Assembly (NCBI GenBank): GCA_010092695.1
Contig: JAADJJ010000001.1
Location: forward strand, 2,976,001 to 3,040,000
From: Enterobacteriaceae bacterium 4M9
GTDB lineage: Bacteria; Pseudomonadota; Gammaproteobacteria; Enterobacterales; Enterobacteriaceae
Length of the DNA stretch: 64,000 nucleotides
Direction: 5' to 3'
Shown: positions 35,059 to 45,480 of the stretch, one piece after another
How the letters are laid out: each line of letters opens with the position of its first letter
How positions within the stretch are numbered: position 1 is the first letter of the stretch
Notes under the pieces: model-generated
The model's database searches: none
Seen by the model: the letters and a program-made list of their open reading frames with translations, nothing else
Told to the model about the DNA's origin: nothing
Made by a program: the position numbers and the translations under genes

Positions 35059-35940
35059 TTACTTCAGATACTGGCCGCTGCGCAGCGCTTCGATGCGCTT
35101 ATCCAGCGGCGGGTGCGTCATGAACATCTCGCTCAGGGATTTACCTTTACCGTTAATGCAAAACGCCATCATATTGCTGGCTTCCTGCGGCTCGTAGCTG
35201 GTTTTCAGACGCTGCAACGCAGCAATCATCTTCTCACGGCCTACCAGCTTCGCAGAGCCTGCATCAGCGTGGAATTCACGATGGCGGGAGAACCACATGG
35301 TGATAATGCTCGCCAGAATACCAAATACCAGTTCCAGCACCATGGCTACCGCAAAGTAGATCATTGGGTTGCCGTTACTGCTTTCGCCTTCGTCACGGTT
35401 GCCACTCAGGAAGTTGGTAGCAATCTGCGCAATGATGCGCGAAATAAAGATAACAAAGGTGTTCACAACACCCTGAATCAGGGTCATTGTCACCATGTCA
35501 CCGTTGGCAATATGGCTGATTTCGTGGGCGATAACCGCTTCGGCCTCGTCCTGGTTCATGTTCTGCAACAGCCCGGTGCTGACAGCAACCAGCGATGCAT
35601 CGCGGCGCGCACCGGTGGCAAAGGCGTTAATGTCCGGCGCATGGTAGATAGCCACCTGCGGCATAGCAATACCCGCCTGCTGCGACTGGCGCTGTACCGT
35701 ATCCATCAACCAGCGTTCAGTTTCATTACGCGGCTGCTCAATGACTTCCCCACCCACTGAGCGCAACGCCATCCATTTCGACATCAGCAGTGACACAATC
35801 GAGCCACCAAAACCAAACAGCAACGCCATAATGAGCAGTCCCTGTACGCTGCTGGACTGTATTCCCGTCAGGCTAAGCACCAGCCCGAAAACAACCATTA
35901 CTGCCAGGTTGGTCATCAGGAAAAGCGCGATTCGCATCAT
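35059..35940 (-). CDS. htpX: Membrane zinc protease HtpX
   Basis: Inner-membrane M48 metalloprotease that degrades misfolded membrane proteins with FtsH and is induced by envelope stress through CpxR in E. coli. The 293-residue product has two N-terminal helices, the zinc motif HEISH (H139, E140, H143), two further central helices and the third-ligand region HREFHADAGSAKL. The N-terminus MMRIALFL matches E. coli exactly. Confidence 0.97.
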   Translation of the reverse strand: MMRIALFLMTNLAVMVVFGLVLSLTGIQSSSVQGLLIMALLFGFGGSIVSLLMSKWMALRSVGGEVIEQPRNETERWLMDTVQRQSQQAGIAMPQVAIYHAPDINAFATGARRDASLVAVSTGLLQNMNQDEAEAVIAHEISHIANGDMVTMTLIQGVVNTFVIFISRIIAQIATNFLSGNRDEGESSNGNPMIYFAVAMVLELVFGILASIITMWFSRHREFHADAGSAKLVGREKMIAALQRLKTSYEPQEASNMMAFCINGKGKSLSEMFMTHPPLDKRIEALRSGQYLK

Positions 35941-36094
35941 AATTTCTATTTACCTCTATTTAACAAACGCACTACGCGATTCCCCACATCCTGAGGGGGC
36001 GTTGCATCATTTTCAAGCTTTCGGCCCCGCCAGGTGGCTAAAAAGACAGAACTTTACATTTTGTAGTATTTTGCTGACCGGGACTGAAAAGGGA

Positions 36095-36125
36095 TAAAAA
36101 AACAGGCACAATTTCTTGTGCCTGT
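36095..36125 (-). terminator. prc terminator
   Basis: On the minus strand ACAGGCACAA pairs with TTGTGCCTGT around a four-base loop and is followed by seven Ts, immediately after the prc stop codon. Confidence 0.93.
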
Positions 36126-36132
36126 CTGGTGG

Positions 36133-38175
36133 TTATTTGCCCGCTGGCGTCGCTGGCCGGGCTTTTTCCAACCTTGCCAGGTCGCTCGCGATCCGCACCG
36201 TTTCATCGAGATACGGATCTGGCTCCTTGTAGTCCTTCGGCAGGTCATCAACCTTCTTGAGCGGTGCTTTCCCTTCTCGCTTGTAGCGGTCATTAATACG
36301 CGCCAGGCGGGTTGCATCATCCTCTTCGTTCTCTTTTTCGCGCTGGGCGTAATTGAGCGAGATGATGTTGCGTTTATCTTTCATTGCACGGTAGCGCGCA
36401 ATGTCTTTCATGATGTACTGGAACTCCAGGTCGCTTGCGATACGCTCCTGGTGCAGTTTCAGCAGTTCCGGGCCAAACGCCGTCATGTCACCTGAGCGCA
36501 CCCAGGTGGCAGCCTTAATGCTGTCCCAGGGCAGTGCGTTATCTTCAAACTTCTCACCCGTTTCGGTTTCTTCACTGCCAGTCGGCATAAGAATATCCGG
36601 GGTAACGCCCTTACGCTGGGTACTGCCGCCGTTGATACGATAGAACTTCTGAATGGTGTACTGCACTGAACCCAGCGCTGGCCATTCCGGGCGCAGCATC
36701 TGATCGTAAATACGATTCAGTGAGCGGTACTGCTGCACGGTACCTTTACCAAAGGTCGGCTCACCGACAATCAGCGCGCGACCATAGTCCTGCATGGCAG
36801 CGGCGAAAATTTCAGATGCCGAGGCACTAAAACGGTCCACCAGCACCACCAGCGGGCCTTTGTAATACACAACGCCGTCGGTGTCGCTGTCTTCACGCAC
36901 CTTGCCGTTGTTATCACGAACCTGCACCACCGGACCTGACGGGATAAACAGCCCTGAGAGCGATACCGCCTCCGTCAATGCACCACCGCCGTTAGAGCGC
37001 AGATCGATGATAATGCTGCTGACATTCTGCTTTTCAAGCTTCTGTAGCTGCACTTTCACATCATCGGTCAGGCCTACGTAGAAACCGGGGATATCCAGCA
37101 CGCCGATTTTTTCTTTGCCGACGTTTTTCACCGACATCTTCACCGCGCGGTCTTCAAGACGAATGCGCTCACGCGTAAGCGTGACGATGCGGGTTTTGGT
37201 GCCTTTACCTGCGGGCAGAATTTCCAGGCGCACTTTGCTGCCCTTCGGGCCTTTAATCAGCGCAACGACATCATCAAGCCGCCAGCCAATGACGTCCTGA
37301 ATTTGCTTGCCTGGCTGGCCCACGCCCACAATACGGTCACCAACGCCAATCGCCTTGCTCTTTGCTGCCGGACCACCGGCAACCATAGAGTTGATAACGG
37401 TGTAGTCGTCGTCCATCTGCAACACCGCACCAATGCCCTCAAGTGAGAGACTCATTTCGGTGTTGAACTGTTCGGTATTGCGCGGTGAGAGATAGTTGGT
37501 GTGCGGGTCGATTTCGCGGGCAAAGGCGGTCATCGCCAGTGAAAAAACATCTTCACTCTTGGTCTGTGTCAGACGGCGAATCGCAGACTTGTAGCGGCGC
37601 GTGAGCGTATCGTGAATTTCTTTGTCCGTTTTACCGGTGAGCTTCAGACTCAGCTGGTCATATTTGACCTTCGCATCCCAGAGGCGGTTGAGATCCGCTT
37701 CGCTGGTCGGCCACGGAGCTTTGCTACGGTCAAGCTCAAAGGTGTCGTTACCGGTGAAGTCCATCGGCTTATTGAGCACGGTCAGCGCATACTGATAGCG
37801 CTCAAAGCGACGCTTTTGCGCCAGATTAAACAGGTCATAAAAGACATCAAGCTGACCGCTGCGCAGCTCGTCACCCAGGGTGGTTTTTTTCTTTGCAAAT
37901 TGATCGACATCGCTTGCCAGCAGCACATTGTGGCTGTAATCCAGCAGGTTCAGATAGCGAGTGAAGATTTTTGCCGAGAAGGCCTCGTCAAGGTCGAACT
38001 GGCGGTAATGCGAACGGGTGAAGCGCGACGTCACGCGCTCGCTCACTGTTGCATGTTGCGGCTCTTCCTTCAGCACGGGGATTTGGTTGGCGCGGGTAAT
38101 ATCCTCAACCGCGCCCGCGCTGCCAGCCACCACTAACAGGCTGGCGATGGCCGTCATTTTACAAAAAATGTTCAT
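36133..38175 (-). CDS. prc: Tail-specific protease Prc (Tsp)
   Basis: Periplasmic S41 protease that removes C-terminal tails, for example from penicillin-binding protein 3, and with NlpI controls MepS turnover. The 680-residue product has a signal peptide (about 1-22), a PDZ domain (about 235-320) and the catalytic Ser-Lys pair S452 (FSASASE) and K477 (TFGKG). The ATG at 38175 follows GGAGG and agrees with E. coli; a further 16 upstream codons overlap the proQ end. It is in one unit with proQ, 19 bases upstream. Confidence 0.96.
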   Translation of the reverse strand: MNIFCKMTAIASLLVVAGSAGAVEDITRANQIPVLKEEPQHATVSERVTSRFTRSHYRQFDLDEAFSAKIFTRYLNLLDYSHNVLLASDVDQFAKKKTTLGDELRSGQLDVFYDLFNLAQKRRFERYQYALTVLNKPMDFTGNDTFELDRSKAPWPTSEADLNRLWDAKVKYDQLSLKLTGKTDKEIHDTLTRRYKSAIRRLTQTKSEDVFSLAMTAFAREIDPHTNYLSPRNTEQFNTEMSLSLEGIGAVLQMDDDYTVINSMVAGGPAAKSKAIGVGDRIVGVGQPGKQIQDVIGWRLDDVVALIKGPKGSKVRLEILPAGKGTKTRIVTLTRERIRLEDRAVKMSVKNVGKEKIGVLDIPGFYVGLTDDVKVQLQKLEKQNVSSIIIDLRSNGGGALTEAVSLSGLFIPSGPVVQVRDNNGKVREDSDTDGVVYYKGPLVVLVDRFSASASEIFAAAMQDYGRALIVGEPTFGKGTVQQYRSLNRIYDQMLRPEWPALGSVQYTIQKFYRINGGSTQRKGVTPDILMPTGSEETETGEKFEDNALPWDSIKAATWVRSGDMTAFGPELLKLHQERIASDLEFQYIMKDIARYRAMKDKRNIISLNYAQREKENEEDDATRLARINDRYKREGKAPLKKVDDLPKDYKEPDPYLDETVRIASDLARLEKARPATPAGK

Positions 38176-38194
38176 GCCCTGGATGACCTCCGTT

Positions 38195-38878
38195 TCAGAA
38201 CAGTAAGTGTTCTGCGCGTACAATCATTGACATACCGGAAGTCAGCTGCACCCGAACGCCATCTTTGGTGATTTCTTCAACGGTGGCGTCCATCGCATTG
38301 TTGCCTGCTTTGACTTTAACGGCCTGGCCTTGCTTCAGTGCAGCAATGTCCGTCACTGGGGTATGGCGTGAAGTGTCGTTCTCACGAGGCGTTTTTTCAG
38401 CGCGGGGCTTGCGCTGCTGCGCACCGTCCTGACGTCGCGCAGCCGGGCGAGGCTTGCGTTCGCGGCGCGGCGCATCAGCAGCCGGGCTGCTACCATCCGC
38501 AGCGGCGGCTTCACGCTTCTTCGCCTGCTGGCTGGCGCGCTGGGCCTGAACGCGCGCTTTCGCTTCTTCAAGCTGCTTGCGGGCGTGTTCTACGTGCTGC
38601 TCTTCAAGCTCACCGCACGGGTTACCATCAAGATCGACGCGAATCGCACCGGCCTTAACGCCGTACAGGTAGCGCCAGCTGGAGGTATAAAGGCGCAGAG
38701 CGGAACGCAGTTGGGTTTTGCTCAGTTGCATTTCGCCTTCAACGCGCGCAACTAAATCCTGGAAGATGCCAATCTTCAGTGGGCGGGCTTCACCTTCTGC
38801 GCTAAAGCATTGCGGGAAACGCTCGGCCAGAAAGGCGATGACTTCTTTACTGCTATTCAACTTGGGTTGATTTTCCAT
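38195..38878 (-). CDS. proQ: RNA chaperone ProQ
   Basis: Global RNA-binding protein that stabilises many sRNAs and mRNA 3' ends and was first found through its effect on the ProP transporter. The 227-residue product has an N-terminal FinO-like domain (about 1-118, with YTSSWRYLYGVKAGAIRVDLDG), a basic Lys/Arg/Ala-rich linker (about 120-178) and a Tudor-like C-terminal domain (about 180-227). It is upstream of prc in the conserved proQ-prc order. Confidence 0.96.
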   Translation of the reverse strand: MENQPKLNSSKEVIAFLAERFPQCFSAEGEARPLKIGIFQDLVARVEGEMQLSKTQLRSALRLYTSSWRYLYGVKAGAIRVDLDGNPCGELEEQHVEHARKQLEEAKARVQAQRASQQAKKREAAAADGSSPAADAPRRERKPRPAARRQDGAQQRKPRAEKTPRENDTSRHTPVTDIAALKQGQAVKVKAGNNAMDATVEEITKDGVRVQLTSGMSMIVRAEHLLF

Positions 38879-38979
38879 GAAATTTCCTGATTACAACGGA
38901 CTTTGCCGGCCAGGCCGCAGGCATGAACAGGCGTCATTATAATGACCCCATCGGCAAATGCTACGTTAACCGTTGTTTC

Positions 38980-39474
38980 TTATGCACCAAAGGCAAAGAA
39001 TTTTTTAAAATCGGTGCTGGCGATGGCCGTCTGCAAATGCCCCGCCAGCTCGCGCAGGCCGCGCTCGTCCTGCTCGTCAAAGCGCCCGGTGACGGTGCTG
39101 TCGATATCCAGTACCGCGAAAATCTGATTATTCAGCGCAAGCGGCAGTACAATCTCTGCGTTACTGGCAGCATCACAGGCGATATGGCCGTCAAAAGCAT
39201 GGACATCTGCCACGCGCTGCACCTCACCCGTCGCAACCGCCGTCCCACACACGCCTTTACTCACCGGGATGCGCACGCAGGCGATTTTGCCCTGAAACGG
39301 CCCCAGCACCAGAGTGTCACCTTCACGCAGGTAAAATCCGGCCCAGTTAACGTTCTCAAGGCGTTCAAACAACAGCGCGCTGGTATTGGCCAGCACGGCG
39401 AGAAAATGGGTTTCTCCTGCCATCAGCGCACAAAAATCGCGGTTGAGGTCCGCGTAAAACAGTTCCTTGCTCAT
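38980..39474 (-). CDS. msrC: Free methionine-R-sulfoxide reductase
   Basis: GAF-domain enzyme that reduces free L-methionine-(R)-sulfoxide. The 164-residue product carries the three conserved cysteines C66, C76 and C100 (ACVRIPVSKGVCGTA, HIACDAAS) that form the catalytic disulfide relay. The N-terminus MSKELFYADLNRDF aligns with E. coli MsrC. It is divergent from letA, with about 130 bases between them. Confidence 0.95.
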   Translation of the reverse strand: MSKELFYADLNRDFCALMAGETHFLAVLANTSALLFERLENVNWAGFYLREGDTLVLGPFQGKIACVRIPVSKGVCGTAVATGEVQRVADVHAFDGHIACDAASNAEIVLPLALNNQIFAVLDIDSTVTGRFDEQDERGLRELAGHLQTAIASTDFKKFFAFGA

Positions 39475-39604
39475 TGTTCAATAACCTGCTTGTCTTTCTA
39501 TCGTCATTGGCCTGTTAAACTAAGCATTAAATGCTGTCATGCTCAAGGCGAATCATTTAATACGTTAATATATTGAGCGAACGGGAAAACAAGAAAAAGA
39601 TAAT

Positions 39605-40888
39605 ATGGCGCTTAAACACCAGCTCTTCTCTCAGGGCAAACCCATCGCAATTGTGCGCATCGGCGAGGCACTTCCACGCCCACGTTATCAGCGTTGCCCC
39701 CAATGCGATACCCTTTTTCTGTTACCGACAGTGAAAGCACACCAGAACGCGTATTGCCCATGTTGTCACGCTAAAGTGCACAACGGACGCGACTGGCCGC
39801 TGACCCGACTCGGCGCGATGGCTATTGCCATGCTTATGCTTATGCCGTTTGCCTGGACCGCACCGCTGCTCGAAATCTGGCTGCTGGGTAGCCACATCAG
39901 CGCTAACGTCATGCAGGGCATCTGGCAAATTGCGAGCCAGGGCGACCCCATCACCGCCACAATGGTGCTTTTTTGCGCGGTGGGCGCGCCTGTCGTGCTG
40001 GTGGTTGCCATTGCCTATTTGTGGCTTGGCAACATTCTGGGCATGAATCTGCGCCCGGTGCTGTTGATGCTTGAGCGGCTCAAAGAGTGGGTGATGCTTG
40101 ACATCTATCTGGTAGGCATTGCGGTTGCCACAATTAAAGTGCAGGAATACGCTTGGATTACACCGGGCTACGGACTGTGGGCCTTTATCGCGCTCACGAT
40201 ACTGAGCATCCTGACGCTTATTCACCTGAATGTTGAAGAACTGTGGCAGCGCTTTTATCCGCAGCCGTCGGCACGTTACAACACCGACAAACTGCGCGTG
40301 TGCCTTGACTGCCACTTCACCGCTGTACCGGACGCGCGCGGCCGCTGTCCGCGCTGCCACACGCCGTTGCACCTGCGCCGCCCAATGAGCCTGCAAAAGT
40401 GCTGGGCCGCATTGATTGCCTCTCTCATCTTTCTGATTCCCGCTAACCTGCTGCCTATTTCCGTGGTGTACGTCAACGGTGCGCGCCAGGAAGATACCAT
40501 CCTTTCCGGCATTATTTCGCTTGCCTCAGGCAACGTGGCTGTCGCGGGAGTGGTGTTTATTGCCAGTATTCTGGTGCCGTTTACCAAAGTGCTGGTGCTG
40601 CTTACGCTGTTACTGAGCATTCATTTTAAATGTGCGCAGGGACTGCGCACCCGTATCCTGCTGTTGCGCTTTGTCACCTGGATTGGGCGTTGGTCTATGC
40701 TCGACCTGTTTGTGATTTCACTCACCATGTCGCTGGTCAACCGCGATCAGCTTCTGGCTTTTACTATGGGGCCTGCGGCGTTCTATTTCGGCGCTGCGGT
40801 AATTTTGACTATCCTTGCTGTGGAATGGCTGGACAGCCGCTTACTTTGGGATGCACATGAGTCAGGAAACGCCAGCTTCACCGACTGA
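39605..40888 (+). CDS. letA: Intermembrane lipid transport protein LetA
   Basis: Inner-membrane partner of the LetB tunnel in phospholipid transport between membranes. The 427-residue PqiA-type protein has two zinc-ribbon modules (CPQCDTLFLL...CPCCHAK near 30-55 and CLDCHFTAV...CPRCHTP near 235-260), each followed by a four-helix membrane block. It overlaps letB by 32 bases, so the two are translated together. Confidence 0.94.
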   Translation: MALKHQLFSQGKPIAIVRIGEALPRPRYQRCPQCDTLFLLPTVKAHQNAYCPCCHAKVHNGRDWPLTRLGAMAIAMLMLMPFAWTAPLLEIWLLGSHISANVMQGIWQIASQGDPITATMVLFCAVGAPVVLVVAIAYLWLGNILGMNLRPVLLMLERLKEWVMLDIYLVGIAVATIKVQEYAWITPGYGLWAFIALTILSILTLIHLNVEELWQRFYPQPSARYNTDKLRVCLDCHFTAVPDARGRCPRCHTPLHLRRPMSLQKCWAALIASLIFLIPANLLPISVVYVNGARQEDTILSGIISLASGNVAVAGVVFIASILVPFTKVLVLLTLLLSIHFKCAQGLRTRILLLRFVTWIGRWSMLDLFVISLTMSLVNRDQLLAFTMGPAAFYFGAAVILTILAVEWLDSRLLWDAHESGNASFTD

Positions 40889-43478
40889 AGCACACATTAA
40901 AACAAAACGTCGTATTTCGCCCTTCTGGCTGCTACCGGTTATTGCCCTGCTCATTGCACTGTGGCTGGGCTGGAAAACCTGGCAGGACCACGGCACGACT
41001 GTCACTATTGATTTTGTCTCTGCCGACGGCATCGTCGCTGGGCGCACGCCTGTGCGCTACCAGGGCGTGGAAATCGGCACGGTACAGAGCGTGCGCCCCA
41101 GCAAAGACCTGCGCAAAATTGAGGTGAACGTCAGCATCAAGAGCGACATGCGCGATGCACTGCGCTCCGAAACGCAGTTCTGGCTGGTCACACCCAAAGC
41201 GTCGCTTGCGGGGGTCTCCGGGCTGGATGCGCTGGTTGGCGGCAACTATATCGGCATGATGCCCGGCAAAGGAGAACCTCAGGAGCACTTTGTCGCACTC
41301 GATACCCAGCCAAAATACCGCCTGAATAATGGCGAGTTAATGATTCACCTGACATCCCCGGACCTGGGTTCGCTCAACAGCGGCTCACAGGTCTATTTTC
41401 GCAAGATTCCGGTTGGCCGCGTTTACGATTACGCCATTAACCCGACCAACCAAAGCGTGACCGTTGACGTGCTGATTGACCGGCGCTTTACCAACCTGGT
41501 GAAACAGGACAGCCGCTTCTGGAACGTGTCAGGTGTCAAAGCCGACGTGGGTATTAACGGCGCCCAGGTGGAACTTGAAAGCCTGAGCGCGTTGGTCAAC
41601 GGCGCTATCGCCTTTGACTCCCCACAAGATTCACCGCAGGCCAAACAAGATACCGACTTCACGCTGTACGAAGACCTGGCGCACAGCCAGCGCGGCGTGC
41701 AGATTAAGCTCACGTTGCCCAGCGGTGACGGCCTTAAGGCAAACGGCACGCGGTTAATGTACCAGGGGCTGGAAGTGGGAAAACTGACTCGCCTTGACCT
41801 TAACAAAGACAGCACGGTGACCGGTGAACTGACGGTCGACCCCGGTGTTGTCGACCTGATGCGTACCGACACGCGTATTGAGCTACGTAGTCCAAAACTC
41901 ACGCTCAGTGACCCTCGGGTTAACAGCCTGCTGAGCGGCACCAGTTTTGAACTGGTGCCGGGCGAAGGCGTGCCGCGCGACAGTTTTGTAGTTCTGCCTG
42001 AAAACGAAACGCCGCTGCAACAGCCGGGCGTACTGAAGTTCAGCCTCAATGCCCCAGAAAGCTACGGTATTGATGCCGGTCAACCGCTGCTGCTGCATGG
42101 CGTGCAGGTAGGCCAGGTGGTGGAGCGCGAGCTAACTGCAAAGGGCGTTAACTTCGCCGTTGCTATCGACCCGCAGTACAAAGCGTTGATTAAAGGCGAC
42201 AGTAAGTTTGTGGTAAACAGCCGCGTGGATGTGAAAGTCGGTCTCGATGGTGTGGAGTTTCTCGGTGCCAGCGCCAGTGAATGGGTTAACGGCGGTATTC
42301 GCGTGCTGCCGGGCAAAACCGGCGCGATGAAAGCCACCTACCCGCTGTATGCCAACCTCGAGCGCGCAGTGGAAAATAACCAGGGCGAACTGCCCACGCC
42401 CACACTGACACTCTCTGCCGCCAGTCTACCGGACGTGCAGCCAGGGTCCGTGGTGCTGTATCGCAAGTTCGAGGTAGGTGAAGTTATCGCCATACGTCCG
42501 CGCAGCAGCGCTTTTGATATTGATGTGCATATTAAACCGCAGTACCGCCATCTGTTGACGCCAGACAGCGTGTTCTGGGCCGAAGGCGGTGCGAAAGTAC
42601 AGCTTAACGGTAACGGGCTGACGGTGCAGGCCTCGCCGCTGTCGCGGGCGCTGAAGGGCGCTATCAGTTTTGATAATCTCTCCGGTGCAGGCAAAGGCGG
42701 TAAACGCGTGCTCTATCCGTCGGAAACCTCTGCTCGCGCCGTAGGCAGCCAGATAACCCTGCACGCCTTTGACGCCGGTAAGCTCTCAGCGGGCATGCCC
42801 ATTCGCTATCTCGGCATCGACATCGGGCAGGTAGAGTCACTCAAGCTCCTGACCGATCGCAGCGAAGTTCAGGCAACCGCCGTGCTATACCCGGAATATG
42901 TCGGTAATTTTGCACGCGCAGGCACGCGCTTTTCAGTGATTACGCCGAAGCTTTCTGCCGCTGGCGTTGAAAATCTGGATACCATTTTGCAGCCGTACAT
43001 CAACGTTGAGCCTGGCCACGGTGGCGTGCGCCGCGACTTTGAGATTCAGGAAACCACAATCACCGATTCACGCTATCTCGATGGCCTGAATATTGTGGTG
43101 GAAGTGCCGGACGCCGGGTCGCTGAACATCGGCACGCCCGTACTGTTCCGCGGTCTGGAAGTGGGTACTGTCACCGGTATGCGCCTTGGCAATCTGTCTG
43201 ACCGCGTGATGGTGGAACTGCGCATCAGCAAGCGCTACCAGTATCTGGTGCGTAATAGCTCGGTGTTCTGGCTGGCCTCAGGTTACAACCTGGATTTCGG
43301 GCTTATCGGTGGCGTGGTGAAAACCGGCACGTTCAATCAGTTCATCCGCGGTGGCATTCAGTTCGCTACACCGCCCGGCACTCCGCTTGCGCCTAAAGCG
43401 CAGCCGGGCAAACACTTCCTGCTGCTCGATAATGAACCCAAAGAGTGGCGCGAGTGGGGAACCGCCCTGCCTCGCTAA
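40857..43478 (+). CDS. letB: Intermembrane lipid transport protein LetB
   Basis: An 873-residue protein with one N-terminal membrane helix (about 21-40) followed by seven MCE domains in tandem, which in E. coli stack into a hydrophobic tunnel spanning the periplasm. Recurrent MCE signatures such as GIVAGRTPVRYQGVEIGTV, GSQVYFRKIPVGRV, LMYQGLEVGKL, LLLHGVQVGQV, VLYRKFEVGEV, IRYLGIDIGQV and VLFRGLEVGTV mark the repeats. The ATG at 40857 (MSQETPAS) matches the family and lies inside letA. Confidence 0.95.
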   Translation: MSQETPASPTEAHIKTKRRISPFWLLPVIALLIALWLGWKTWQDHGTTVTIDFVSADGIVAGRTPVRYQGVEIGTVQSVRPSKDLRKIEVNVSIKSDMRDALRSETQFWLVTPKASLAGVSGLDALVGGNYIGMMPGKGEPQEHFVALDTQPKYRLNNGELMIHLTSPDLGSLNSGSQVYFRKIPVGRVYDYAINPTNQSVTVDVLIDRRFTNLVKQDSRFWNVSGVKADVGINGAQVELESLSALVNGAIAFDSPQDSPQAKQDTDFTLYEDLAHSQRGVQIKLTLPSGDGLKANGTRLMYQGLEVGKLTRLDLNKDSTVTGELTVDPGVVDLMRTDTRIELRSPKLTLSDPRVNSLLSGTSFELVPGEGVPRDSFVVLPENETPLQQPGVLKFSLNAPESYGIDAGQPLLLHGVQVGQVVERELTAKGVNFAVAIDPQYKALIKGDSKFVVNSRVDVKVGLDGVEFLGASASEWVNGGIRVLPGKTGAMKATYPLYANLERAVENNQGELPTPTLTLSAASLPDVQPGSVVLYRKFEVGEVIAIRPRSSAFDIDVHIKPQYRHLLTPDSVFWAEGGAKVQLNGNGLTVQASPLSRALKGAISFDNLSGAGKGGKRVLYPSETSARAVGSQITLHAFDAGKLSAGMPIRYLGIDIGQVESLKLLTDRSEVQATAVLYPEYVGNFARAGTRFSVITPKLSAAGVENLDTILQPYINVEPGHGGVRRDFEIQETTITDSRYLDGLNIVVEVPDAGSLNIGTPVLFRGLEVGTVTGMRLGNLSDRVMVELRISKRYQYLVRNSSVFWLASGYNLDFGLIGGVVKTGTFNQFIRGGIQFATPPGTPLAPKAQPGKHFLLLDNEPKEWREWGTALPR

Positions 43479-43590
43479 TCCTGTCGCCCCGGCATTCAGC
43501 CGGGGCGCTGCGTCAAACCACCCATTAAGGAAATTCTTACAATCGTGCTAGTATTCGCGATTCGTAATGAAAATTCTGATGGGACACCCC

Positions 43591-45045
43591 GTGGTTCAGA
43601 ACCCTTCTTTTTTACCCAGGGCATTTCTTGACGCCATGCGCGATGCCATGCCTGCCGATTATGACTTCGATGCGTTTATCGCCGCCTGCCAGCGACCGCT
43701 GCGCCGTAGTCTGCGCGTCAACACGCTTAAAATCAGCGTTGAAGACTTCCTTGCCCGCGTAGCCCCTTACGGCTGGCAGCTCACGCCAGTGCCGTGGTGC
43801 GCTGAAGGCTTCTGGATTGAGCGCGACGATGAAGAAACCCTGCCACTGGGCAGCACTGCCGAGCACCTGAGCGGCCTGTTTTATATTCAGGAAGCCAGTT
43901 CCATGCTGCCAGTCAGCGCCCTGTTTGCGGGCGACAACGCGCCGTTACGCGTGATGGATATGGCCGCAGCGCCTGGCTCCAAAACCACGCAGATTGCCGC
44001 ACGCATGGGCAACCAGGGGGCCATTCTCGCTAACGAATATTCCGCCAGCCGCGTGAAAGTGCTGCATGCCAACATCAGCCGCTGCGGTATCAGCAACGTT
44101 GCGCTAACCCATTTTGATGGCCGGGTGTTTGGTGCCGCACTACCGGAAGCGTTCGACGCTATTTTGCTCGACGCCCCCTGTTCTGGTGAAGGCGTGGTGC
44201 GTAAAGACCCCGATGCGCTGCGCAACTGGTCGCTTCAAAGCAATCACGACATCGCCGCCACCCAGCGCGAGTTGATAGACAGCGCCTTTCACGCGCTGCG
44301 CCCCGGCGGCGTACTGGTGTACTCCACCTGCACGCTCAACAGACAAGAGAATCAACAGGTGTGCCACTGGCTACTTGAGCGCTATCCCGGTGCAGTTGAG
44401 ATTATGCCGCTTGGCGAGTTGTTTGAGGGTGCGGACCGCGCGCTGACGCCAGAGGGCTTTCTCCATGTCTTTCCACAGGTGTTCGACTGCGAAGGTTTTT
44501 TTGTCGCCCGTTTGCGTAAAACCGCCACAGTCGCCCCGTTGCCGGTACCGCGCTATAAGGTTGGCAACTTCCCGTTCACACCGCTGAGAGCACGTGAACA
44601 GGCCGAGGTTAAACAGGCGGCCGCGCGGGTCGGCCTGCACTGGGATGAGCACCTGCACCTGTGGCAGCGTGACAAAGAACTCTGGCTGTTTCCGAGCGAA
44701 ATTGAACCACTGATTGGCAAAGTGCGCTTTTCGCGCATCGGCATCCGGCTGGCGGAGCAGTTCAACAAAGGCTATCGCTGGCAGCATGAAGCCGCTGTCG
44801 CACTGGCGCAGGCCAGTGCGACAGCAGCCTGGCCGTTGAGCACACACGAGGCACAGGAGTGGTTTCGCGGGCGCGATATTTACCCGCAGCAGACACCTGA
44901 ACACGATAACGTGATTGTCACCTGGCAAGGTGCCGTACTGGGGCTGGCGAAAAAAGTGGGTACCCGGCTAAAGAACAGTTATCCGCGCGAGTTGGTCCGC
45001 GATGGAAAACTGTTTGCTGACACGCATAACCCGGACAAGAAATAG
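43591..45045 (+). CDS. rsmF: 16S rRNA m5C1407 methyltransferase RsmF
   Basis: SAM-dependent RNA cytosine-C5 methyltransferase that modifies C1407 of 16S rRNA. The 484-residue product has the NOL1/NOP2/sun core: AAAPGSKTTQIA (SAM binding), LLDAPCSGEGVVRKDPDA (motif IV Cys) and VYSTCTLN (motif VI catalytic Cys), with a C-terminal PUA-like extension. I chose the GTG at 43591 because the protein then aligns with E. coli; an ATG at 43567 has no ribosome site. It lies downstream of letB and may be cotranscribed. Confidence 0.93.
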   Translation: MVQNPSFLPRAFLDAMRDAMPADYDFDAFIAACQRPLRRSLRVNTLKISVEDFLARVAPYGWQLTPVPWCAEGFWIERDDEETLPLGSTAEHLSGLFYIQEASSMLPVSALFAGDNAPLRVMDMAAAPGSKTTQIAARMGNQGAILANEYSASRVKVLHANISRCGISNVALTHFDGRVFGAALPEAFDAILLDAPCSGEGVVRKDPDALRNWSLQSNHDIAATQRELIDSAFHALRPGGVLVYSTCTLNRQENQQVCHWLLERYPGAVEIMPLGELFEGADRALTPEGFLHVFPQVFDCEGFFVARLRKTATVAPLPVPRYKVGNFPFTPLRAREQAEVKQAAARVGLHWDEHLHLWQRDKELWLFPSEIEPLIGKVRFSRIGIRLAEQFNKGYRWQHEAAVALAQASATAAWPLSTHEAQEWFRGRDIYPQQTPEHDNVIVTWQGAVLGLAKKVGTRLKNSYPRELVRDGKLFADTHNPDKK

Positions 45046-45141
45046 ACCTTTCTGACTGGCGCTTTGCCCATGACGGACTACTCTGGATCTGTATGGCCTC
45101 ATCTGGTCATACCAGCCAACCGCAGAAGCAGGGAGTCCGTT

Positions 45142-45381
45142 ATGGCAAAAACCAGCGTCAGAATCGGCAATTTCGAAATTGATGATGCCGAGTTAAGCAA
45201 TGAAAACCGGGGAGAGCGAACGTTAAGCATTCCCTGTAATTCCGACCCGGATCTGTGCATGCAGCTTGATGCATGGGACGAAGAAAGCAGCATTCCTGCG
45301 CTGCTTAACGGTGAACATTCCATTCTCTATCGTAAGCATTATGACCGCAGCAGTCACGCATGGATTATGCGCATCGGCTGA
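45142..45381 (+). CDS. yebV: DUF1480 protein YebV
   Basis: A 79-residue small acidic protein, MAKTSVRIGNFEIDDAEL..., closely matching E. coli YebV (sigma-S linked, function unknown). The start at 45142 has GGGAG upstream; a longer frame to 45064 is not conserved. yebW follows 100 bases later. Confidence 0.92.
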   Translation: MAKTSVRIGNFEIDDAELSNENRGERTLSIPCNSDPDLCMQLDAWDEESSIPALLNGEHSILYRKHYDRSSHAWIMRIG

Positions 45382-45480
45382 CGCATGAAACCCGTCGCCA
45401 GGCGGGTTAATTTTCACCATTCCCCTGCTCCGTTCTTTCTCCTACACTTAACGGTTGAGGTAGCAAAGTCCGGGGATGGA